64,000 nucleotides of DNA from Begonia masoniana (lineage: Eukaryota > Streptophyta > Magnoliopsida > Cucurbitales > Begoniaceae), in contig CM039510.1 of NCBI GenBank assembly GCA_022432975.1, positions 31,465,023-31,529,022 of the forward strand, read 5' to 3'. Shown here in pieces: positions 56,109 to 64,000 of the stretch. Under the pieces are notes generated by a model. That model ran no database searches. It saw only the letters and a list, made by a program, of their open reading frames with translations, and was not told the DNA's origin. Numbering within the stretch: position 1 is the first letter of the stretch; the number at the start of each line of letters is the position of its first letter. The position numbers and the translations under genes are program-made.

Positions 56109-59100
56109 TCAGACAAATAACTCTGGATACTTGTCCAACATGTCTTGCTGTCATTCCCACGTGGCTTCTTCAATGCCATGATTCGTCCACAGAACCTTTA
56201 CTAGTGGAATTTCTTTATTTCATAGGATCTTAACTGCAGACTCCAAAATTTGTACCGGTTTTTCTTCATACAGCAAGGTCGGCTGAATCTCGATTTCTGT
56301 TGGCTTAACAACAAGCGTCGGATCACGTATGTATTTTCTTAGCATTGACACATGAAAGACATTGTGAATCTTTTCTAGCGAAGAAGGCAACTGTAACTCA
56401 TAAGCTGTATTACCAATCTTAGCCAAAATAGGGAATGGTCCAATGAATCGTGGATTAAGCTTTCCCTTCTTACCAAACCGCATAACTCCTTTGAACGGTG
56501 AGATCTTCAAGAATACTTCATCCCCGACAGTAAACTCATGGCTCCTCCTCCTCAGATCCGCATAACTCTTTTGTTGGCTTTGTGCAGTCATTATTCTTTT
56601 GCTAATAATGGCGATCTTGTTTGACATCTGTTACAAAATCTCGGGGCCTAAGAGCTTCGCTTCACCAACTTCATCCCAGTACAAAGGTGACCTACATTTT
56701 CTGCCATACAGCGCTTCATAAGGTGCCATACCGATGGTGGACTGGTAACTATTGTTGTAGGAGAATTCAACCAGAAGCAGATATCGACTCCATGATTCCT
56801 GAAATTCCAGCACGCACGCCTTTAACATGTCCTCTAGTATCTGAATGGTTCTCTCTGATTGACCATCTGTTTGTGGATGAAATGCAGTGCTGAAAGATAA
56901 CTTTGTACCTAGCGTGCCTTGCAGACCTTTCCAAAATCCAGAAGTGAATCTAGGATCTCGATTGGAGACAATGGATACCAGGATTCCATGCAACCTGATA
57001 ATCTCCTGAACGTACAGGTTCGCAAACTGATCCATCGTATAAGTCATCCTTACCGACAGAAAGTGAGTTGATTTCGTCATTCTGTCAACTACAACCCAAA
57101 TGCTATCGTGGCCTTTGGTCGTCTTTGGCAATCCCACAACGAAGTCCATAGTAATGTTTTCCCACTTCCATTCAGGGGTCGGTAAGGGTTGAAGGGTACC
57201 TCCTGGCCGTTGGTGCTCTGCTTTGACTTGCTGGCATATCAAACACGACTCTACATACTTGTCAATATCCCTTTTTAGATTTGACCACCAATAATGTAAC
57301 TTTAAATCCCGATACATCTTGGTGTTCCCAGGATGTACAGAAAAGGGTGACGAGTGTGCCTCAGCCAAAATTAACTTACGTATCTCCTTATAACATGGAA
57401 CGTATCATCGATCTCTAAACTTCAAAATTCCAGCCTCAGAAAGATTGAACTCAGAGGAAGTGTCCTTCAACTTATTTACTATATTATTCTTTTCTTTTGA
57501 ATCCTTCTGTTGTGCCTCTTCAATCTTCTCCAAAATAGTTGGTCGAATAGATAATGTCGAAAGCAATGCTGATATTTCCGGAACTATCTCCAACTCAAAT
57601 TTCTGAACCTCAACTTTCAAGGGCAATGACATTGCTGACACAGCAGGCTGCATCGTCTTTGACATCCTGCTTAATGCGTCGGCAACCGTGTTGGCCTTAC
57701 CAGGGTGGTACTTAATTTCAAAGTCATAATCCTTTACGAATTCCAGCCAACGCCTCTGCCTCATGTTTAGCTCCTTTTGAGTAAAAAGATACTTCAGGCT
57801 TTTGTGGTCCGAAAACACTTCACACTGCTGACCATACAAATAGTGCTTCCAAATTTTCAATGCAAAAACAACAACGGCTAATTCTAAATCGTGAGTGGGA
57901 TAATTTTGCTCATAACTTTTTAGCTGTCTAGAAGCATACGCTACAACCTTGTCTTCTTACATTAGGACACACCCCAAACCAACTTTGGATGTGTCACAAT
58001 AAACACTGAACTTTCTTCCTTCAGTTAGGAGTGTCAAAAGAGGGGCTGTTGTTAACTTTAGTTTTAGTGTCATAAAACTATCTTCACAGGCTCCAGTCCA
58101 AAAGTACTTGGTGTCCTTCTTTGTTAAACTTGTTAAGGGTTTGGCTATCATAGAAAATCCCTTAATAAACTTCCTATGATAACCGGCCAAACCAAGGAAA
58201 CTACGGACCTCGCTGACATTCCTTGGTTGAGGCCAGTCCTTAACTGCTTGAATTTTGGTCGGATCCACTGATATGCCCTCAACTGAAATGACATGACCCA
58301 AAAAGTTGACCTTGTCCAACCAGAACTCACATTTGGATAACTTGGCGTAGAGTTGCTGCTATTTTAAAGTTGTCAACACTACCTTTAAGTGTTCTGCATG
58401 ATCAGTTTTAGTCTGTGAGTATATAAGGATGTCATCGATAAATACAATCACAAACTCGTCCAAGAATTCACGGAACACCTGATTCATCAAATCCATAAAA
58501 GCTGCAGGTGCATTCGTTAGTCCAAACGACATTACAAGAAATTCGTAATGTCCATATTGGGTTCTGAATGCTGTCTTCGGTATATCTTCCTCCTTAACCT
58601 TCAATTGGTAATAGCCCGAATGTAAGTCGATTTTTGAGAACACTTTGGCCCCTTGTTACTTGTCAAATAAATCATCAATTTGGGGTAAAGGGTACTTATT
58701 CTTGATTGTCAGTTTGTTCAACTCCCTGTAATCAATACACATCCGAAGGGATCCGTCCTTCTTCTTAACAAATAAAACAAGTGCACCCCAGGGATAACAG
58801 CTAGGGCGAATAAATCCTTTGTCTACTAACTCTTTCAATTGAGTCTTTAGTTCCTTCAATTCAACCGGTGCCATACGGTAGGGATTCTTAGACACAGGTA
58901 ATGGCTCAAGGTATGTATCAACCACAAATTCAATTTCTCTATCGGGTGGTAACCCGGGCAAGTCATCCAAGAATACCTTAGGGAACTCTCGGACCATGGG
59001 AATATCTTGAAGATCTACCTTATCCTTCACCCGTATGTCAATTATGCTAGCTAGATAACTTACACAACCACTTCTCAGTAACCACTGGGTTTTTAACGAG

Positions 59101-60539
59101 GATATAATTGGTATCTTACTTGATTTTAGGATGGCTTGAAAAGAATACCAGTCCCCATTCGGGGGTCGGAATTCAACTAGACCAGTCCTACGGTTGATTG
59201 TGGCATAATGTCTGAATAGCCAGTCCATACCCAAAATGACTTCGTATCCCTTCATATCAATTATAATCAACTCTACATATATCTCTTTGTCCCCTACTAA
59301 TACAATTTCACCCTTTACTACTTGTTTAGAATGTAAGGATTCTCCCGACGGTAACATGACACTAAACGACTTATCAGCTAGAAGAGTCCGTAAATTATAC
59401 CTGCATGCAAATGTAGTTGCTACGAAAGAATGGGTAGCACCAGTATCTATAAGTGTGTATGCGGGTTTACCACAAATCTTAATCATACCTGTTATAACCG
59501 TTTGCTGCTCCGCATCATCATCTTCCATCATGGCGAAAACTCTAGGTGCCACCCTCGTACGATTCACATCCAGCGGCATTGGACAATCCCTAACAACATG
59601 GCCAACCTTATCGTACCTATAACAGCAGCCCTTGTATAGTTTGCATTCGCCATGGTGGTTCTTCTGGCAGATGGAACATAGCAGGGCCTGAGGAGCTTGA
59701 GGAACTCGAGGAGTCCCTTGAGGCAACTTTCTTTTTCCTCGATCGTCATTGGGGTTGTAGGGCCTTTTGATGCCTCTCTGTTGATGCTGTCAACCTCCTT
59801 TGGTCTGCAGTGGTTGTGACTGCACACTATCGACCATCTTCCTTAGCGGCTCGCGCTGTCCTTGCACAGCTATTTCTACCTCATCCAATTCCAAAGCCTT
59901 AGCTGCCACCTCAGAATAGGGTATGTTGTGGATCCCTGCAGTCTTCACTCCCCTTAAAAGGTTTGGTCTCAACCCTTGAACGAATTGGTGAATCTTGTCT
60001 TCCTCATCATCCATCAAACGGGGTGCAAATCGTGACAATGCTTCGAACTTACAAATGTAGTCCGCCACAGAACCGGTTTGGCGTAGCTGCATAAACTCCA
60101 TCTTTTTGCTAGCCCGAACCGCTCGGCTGAAGTACTTGTCAAAGAAGGCCGTCTTGAACCATGCCCAAGTCATAGTTTCCATGTTAGTAGTGCTCTTAAT
60201 TGAATCCCACCAATGCCTTGCACCAAGTGCAAGATGAAAAACAGCACATATGATCTTGTCCCCCTCTTCGACCTTGGCATACATGAACATGTCCTCAATT
60301 TTTTGAATCCATTCCTCAGCATAGATAGGGTCCGAAACTTGACCATTAAATACCGGAGGTCGAAGCCGGTGAAAACATTCGCCACCATGGTCATGGGTTG
60401 CATTCGAACTAGAGTTCCCTTGTTCTTCCCTAGTAGCCACAAGTTGTTCAATCAGGCGGGATTGGTGAAGAAACAACTCCGTTAGTTGTGGAATGGTATT
60501 ACTATCTTCATTGCCTTCTCTCTGTTGACCTCTCACCAT
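56109..60539 (-). pseudogene. gag-pol: Element A gag-pol with chromodomain, single frame of 1477 codons with about nine stops
   Basis: Start MVRGQQREGNEDSN at 60539. gag core: AEEWIQKIEDMFMYAK, LGARHWWDSI and AFFDKYFSRAVRASKK. The zinc knuckle [14 protein letters not shown] (about 59600) has Tyr for the second Cys. Protease [11 protein letters not shown] (about 59440) and [48 protein letters not shown] and FIDDILIYS. RNase [24 protein letters not shown] and [16 protein letters not shown]. Integrase: HPGNTK...CLICQQVK, TMDFVVGLP, VSNRDPRFTSGFW (second catalytic Asp replaced by Asn, 56961-56963), HPQTDGQSERTIQ. Chromodomain remnant near 56150-56210 (VKVLWTNHGIEEATWE), the usual end of Tekay-type polyproteins. 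Stops near 59787, 58653, 58356, 57954, 57402, 56628, 56217 and later; most fit C-to-T or G-to-A. No frameshift seen. Not functional. Confidence 0.92.
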
Positions 60540-60636
60540 CTTGAAAATCCTAACATATTATCATAAACACATCTTAACTTTGAATGACATTACTAAAATC
60601 GTAAACACTTACAGTTGCTGGAGAGTACTCATGTGG
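60540..60636 (-). other. Truncated leader of element A and deletion junction
   Basis: Follows B's leader (63179-63270) up to GAGAGTACTCATG (about 60633) and then jumps to the LTR interior (TCACATCCACCG, from about 60637). About 80 bp of leader with the primer-binding site, plus about 205 bp of LTR end, are missing. Only a few bases of possible microhomology are seen. Confidence 0.8.
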
Positions 60637-62794
60637 TCACATCCACCGCTCATTTCTGTCGAGCGTCATCCACCGCTCAACAGTAATATCCCACATCTAC
60701 TGATGACGTCAGCCGGATGACTCATTCACCCAGCATCCACGAGTCATTTTTGTCAAGCGACATTCACCGCTCAACAATACTTACATCTTCCGGTGACGTC
60801 AACCGGATGACACATTCATCCAACATCCACCGATCATCATAAACACACAACATCCACTGGTGAACAGTAACACTAAACATCCACCGATCAGACCACGTGT
60901 TACCCACGTGACTTCATTAACTCGGCAGACGACATCTACCGCTCACATTCACAGAAACATCCACCGATGACGTCAGCCGGATGACTCAATCATCCAACAT
61001 CCACCGGTCATTTCTATCGAGCGACATCCACCGCTCAACAATACTCACATCTTCTGGTGACGTCAGTCGGATGACACATTCATCTAGCATCCACCGCTCA
61101 ACAGTAACCGAACCTCTACCGATTGTTGATTAAAGTTGAGATTTTAATTCATTCCCTCCTTCTCTTCAAAACTTAACTCCCTTTTTCCAAAAATCCCCAT
61201 ACACATAGACCTCGTAATCCTTAACTTAAGTTCATAGCGGAAGACTCATCACATAGAGAAGATTCTTAAATCTGGAACCTTCTTAAACTTAAACTCGTAA
61301 TTAATAAATCAAATATCTGTAAACATAAAGAAATTAATTTCCCATTCATGCAATCATATCATAGACCTTACTAAATCGTACTGAAAGCAACACTCCGGGG
61401 GTTAAAAATTGCTTCCCCGCCATAAATCATCACCATGAGCAGCAACCAGCAATCAGACCTAAGCATTTCCTTCTAGACTGAAGTCCTCACCTGTTATTTC
61501 GTCACCTACATCATAAGGTTCAAACTATAAGCCTAATGCTTAGTAAGGAGTGCAACAAACACATGAATTCTCATGAATGCTGCATAAAATCATGTTCACA
61601 TCTTTTACTCAAATCGGGAATCATGCTTGTGTTCACATTCACTTTCAAATAGTGGGAATCATATTCTTGTTCATAGTTTTCATATCATGGATTAAGGAGG
61701 AGTTTGTGCCGAAGGGGGTAGGCAGAGTGCGTGTATATGGCCTTTACGGGCAAGAATCATGGTCCATCCCTGGACAGTGACATGGCCAATACCGCCCCCA
61801 ACCCTCACTTAATCAAGGTTTCATACGTTTCATTATGCTTGTTTCATTCATAAAGCAGTATGCGTGTAAAATATTTTGTATACTCGGTAAATAAATCATG
61901 ATGCATGGACATAAACGTTCTCAAAACATGAGACCATGGAAGGAGTCGTTCATTAGAAAACAGAGCATACACTATTCCAAACATTATACTAAAACAGACA
62001 ACTTCCCAAACATAATCGAATATCAGAAACAAACTCAACCTACTACCCTTGTGATGCAGGGTCGTAATGGCTGGAAATCTTAACACACTCACTTACCTGG
62101 ATTCCTTAGCAATGACTTTCCTTCACTTGGAGCTTTTTTTTCCCACCTAAGTCATTTCACGTATTAATGTAAGAAAACAAATCATAAGTAGTCTAATATT
62201 CCAGAATGGTAGCTTTCTAACTAAGTATATATCCTAGAAGTTTAACTCATTTCCATTCGAGCATTATATCAATCACCTAGTGTGCATAAAAACCTCAGCT
62301 AAACGATAATGGAGTTCGGGTTCACCAACTACCCAGGCTCAGCCAACGTTCATTATTTCTACTTATTATCTATAACAATCATAAATGTCTACCATGATAC
62401 TTCAACTTCCTCAGAAAACCCGAATCTAAACCTCTAATCAACTCTCAAATGACTAATCAGTAAACACATTGTCCAAATCTTAGCTCGAGCTTGGAGTATC
62501 GGAAGAAAACAGAAGGAAGCTGATCGCTGGAGGAAGAACAGAGAAAAGAGCTTAGGGGAGAGAGTCGGCTGAAAGAAGGAAGTCGGCTGGTGGAGGTTTT
62601 AGGATTTCCATTTTCTATTTATACACTTAATAAGCTAGGCTTAATTAAAAGTTTGCCACCAAACCTAATTTTATAAAAAGAGCTGATTAAACATTGGCGC
62701 CTAAATTTTTGACCAAGGAAATATATGCATGGATGGCAGTTAATTCAGTTGCGTTAAAAGAAAGTTCACCTGCCCGAAGTTGTCGGGTGTTACA
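60637..62794 (-). repeat. Element A 5' LTR, 3'-truncated (2158 bp)
   Basis: Matches 53910-56067; ends GTCGGGTGTTACA at 62794. The missing part corresponds to 53706-53909 of the other LTR. Confidence 0.9.
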
Positions 62795-63178
62795 TAACAT
62801 TTCCCAGGTCATAGTTCCCACGTTAGTAGTGCTCCAGATTGAGTCACACCAATGCCTTGCATCCAGTTCTAGGTGTAGAACAACATATGTGACCTTGTCT
62901 CCTTCATCAACCTTTGCATACATGAACATGTCCTCAATTTTCCGAATCCATTCCTCAGCATGGATAGGATCCGAAACTCGACCATTAAATGTCGGTGGTT
63001 GAAGTCGGTGAAAACGTTCGCCACCATAATCATGGGTTGCATTTGAACTATAGTTCCCTTGCTCTTCTCTAGTAGCCACAAGCTGCTCGATTTAGCGGGA
63101 TTGGCGAATCACCAACTCCGTTAATTGGGCAATAGTGTTACTATCCTCGTTGCCTTCTCTCTGTTGACCTCTCACCAT
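62795..63178 (-). pseudogene. gag: Element B gag, N-terminal part
   Basis: Starts at the ATG at 63178 (MVRGQQREGNEDSN), as in A and C. A stop near 63092 replaces the Gln or Leu of SRQIEQL/SRLIEQL. Then EEQGNYSSNATHDYGGERFH, AEEWIRKIEDMFMYAK and LDARHWCDSIWSTTN (Trp to Cys change in the conserved HWW). It is cut by element A after GTMTWE; the remainder is at 53000-53705. Confidence 0.87.
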
Positions 63179-63339
63179 CTTGGAAATCCTAACATATTAT
63201 CATAAACACATCTTAACTTTGAATGACAATACTAAAATCGTAAACACTTATAGTTGCTGGAGAGTACTCATGCAGTGATTTGTGCTGGTAGGCAGTCTAT
63301 AGAACCGATTTTAAACCCGGGTCGCTCTGATACCATAAT
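63179..63339 (-). other. Element B leader with primer-binding site (63324-63335)
   Basis: Minus strand TGGTATCAGAGC four bases inside the LTR edge, initiator tRNA-Met type, followed by a short leader to gag. The same layout occurs in C (10657-10816). Confidence 0.87.
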
Positions 63340-64000
63340 TGTCAAGACCCGAAACCTGACGGGTTGAGAATTTCGTATAATCATATTCGTAATCAAAATG
63401 TCAACCCAATTCCCTTTTTTTTGTGTATATATATAAATACGTTTTTAAAGAAATTCCAATCAAATTCGAAGTCATTTAAAATCATTTGGGGAAATATCTA
63501 TTTAAAGAAAAGAATCAACAGATAAACGAATTAACCTCTGTCGTTCACATCCACCGTTAATTTCTGTCGAACGTCATCCACCTCTCAACAGTAATATCCC
63601 ACATCTACCGATGACGTCAGCCGGATGACTCATTCACCCAGCATCCACCGGTCATTTCTGTCGAGCGACATCCACCACTCAACAGTAATATCCCACATCT
63701 ACCGATGACGTCAGACGGATGACTCATTCACCCAGCATCCACCGGTCGTTTCTGTCGAGCGACATCCACCGCTCAACAGTAATATCCCACATCTATCGAT
63801 GACGTCAGCCGGATGACTCATTCACCCAGCATCCACCGGTCGTTTCTGTCGAGCGACATCCACCGCTCAACAGTAATATCCCATATCTACTGATGACGTC
63901 AGCTGGATGACTCATTCACCCAGCATCCACCGGTCGTTTCTGTCTAGCGACATCCACCGCTCAACAGTAATATCCCACAGCTATCGATGATGTCAGTCGG
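63340..64000 (-). repeat. Element B 5' LTR, beginning only (window edge)
   Basis: Plus-strand edge TGTCAAGACCC, matching 50130 onward. It contains at least four and a half 94-bp units (CTCAAC at 63584, 63678, 63772, 63866 and 63960) running off the window. Confidence 0.9.
63548..64000. repeat. 94-bp minisatellite in the B 5' LTR
   Basis: Strict 94-bp spacing; each unit has a CTACCGATGACGTCAG-like site. It has at least as many units as the 3' LTR copy (about 4.3) and continues past the window end, so the two LTRs may differ in unit number. Confidence 0.9.

Larger units (their letters stand above)
53706..62794 (-). mobile_element. Element A: nearly full-length Tekay/Del-like element, PBS end deleted
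   Basis: Minus strand: 5' LTR (62794-60637, lacking its last ~205 bp), truncated leader, gag-pol, polypurine tract, 3' LTR (56067-53706). Target duplication TAAAC left and TAAC(A) right; together they join B's gag in frame terms. The two LTRs look about 98-99% identical over long stretches (for example 54811-55330 against 61564-62083). The primer-binding site has been deleted, so this copy cannot prime reverse transcription. Confidence 0.9.
37747..64000 (-). mobile_element. Element G: autonomous-type Ty3/gypsy element, twice interrupted, leaves window
   Basis: Read on the minus strand: gag, protease, RT, RNase H, integrase, LTR-encoded tail, 3' LTR. The 3' LTR edge at 37747 abuts a 5S-derived unit (flank GACTC at 37742-37746). 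G is split by H (41423-48166) and by B (from 50130). The 5' part of G lies beyond the right window edge. G's pol, LTR-coded RPVTRSQ tail and tRNA-Met-primed relatives suggest a CRM-like chromovirus. That lineage call is tentative, and a Reina-like origin is the alternative. Confidence 0.82.
50130..64000 (-). mobile_element. Element B: rearranged Tekay/Del-like element hosting element A, leaves window
   Basis: Inserted in G's gag: plus-strand edge TGTCAAGACCC at 50130, left flank CCTAC. It has a truncated 3' LTR (50130 to about 51610), an unassigned stretch, the C-terminal part of gag (to 53705), element A, the N-terminal part of gag (62795-63178), primer-binding site and a 5' LTR starting at 63340. 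Most of pol is missing. The deletion that removed pol ends near codons just after the zinc knuckle. Confidence 0.82.

Noticed and set aside
54824..62092. Identical 60-80-codon frames at 54824-55339 and 61577-62092, apparently conserved small proteins
   Set aside because: They lie at the same place in the two LTRs of element A, so identity reflects recent insertion, not selection.
1..64000. tRNA genes or single-copy host genes
   Set aside because: I looked for them on both strands and saw none; tRNA-like matches are only the 12-13-bp primer-binding sites.

Overview
This window looks like a repeat-rich, probably pericentromeric or otherwise heterochromatic stretch of a flowering-plant nuclear genome, most likely a eudicot. 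I found no host single-copy gene. Nearly everything is nested LTR retrotransposons plus a satellite derived from 5S rRNA. The plant assignment rests on primer-binding sites matching plant initiator tRNA-Met, a SIRE/Maximus-like Ty1/copia element with an envelope-like ORF, Tekay/Del-like Ty3/gypsy elements with 2.3-2.6 kb LTRs, and 5S-like sequences close to the angiosperm 5S consensus. I use local names (A-H, T) for the elements; the lineage names come from recognised protein motifs, not from a search.

Layout. 1-3859: element E, a decayed gag-protease element. 3860-10212: element F, inserted in E's LTR, with one long intact ORF and no pol. 10213-10312: a 100-N assembly gap. 10430-13362: fragment of a minus-strand Tekay-like element (C) with a complete 2.55 kb LTR, inserted in the gag of a SIRE-like copia element (13363-21930). 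21931-22720 and 34643-37746: two halves of one 5S-derived 540-bp satellite array carrying seven 5S pseudogenes. The halves are separated by element D (22721-34642, TSD CGCGT). D itself holds a solo Tekay-like LTR (T), a perfect 43-copy 23-bp array and a second solo LTR. 37747-64000: minus-strand autonomous Ty3/gypsy element G, which starts in the 5S-like array and leaves the window on the right. G is split by element H (41423-48166, TSD GTTTT) and by element B (50130 to the window edge). B is split in turn by element A (53706-62794).

How the parts relate. E, F, D, H and G share LTR ends (TGAxxTGCC...), the polypurine tract next to the 3' LTR, an LTR core promoter (TATTTAAG) and a tail coded inside the LTR. 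G alone carries RT, RNase H and integrase; D, F and H have no pol and look like non-autonomous partners, and E is a chimera of the two types. The LTR-coded tail with an RPxTRSQ motif is reminiscent of CRM-type centromeric chromoviruses, but that is an inference. All of these genes are broken except the F ORF. Most stop codons that can be traced by comparison are C-to-T or G-to-A changes, as expected of long-methylated DNA.

The most unusual signals are: (1) 5S-derived units at 540-bp spacing, decayed but sharing the same derived positions; (2) motif modules, including a 19-bp identity, shared by the LTRs of a copia and an unrelated gypsy element; (3) 92/94-bp LTR minisatellites whose units carry TGACGTCA-type sites; (4) the perfect 23-bp array flanked by 150-bp duplications; (5) the conserved LTR-encoded protein tail.
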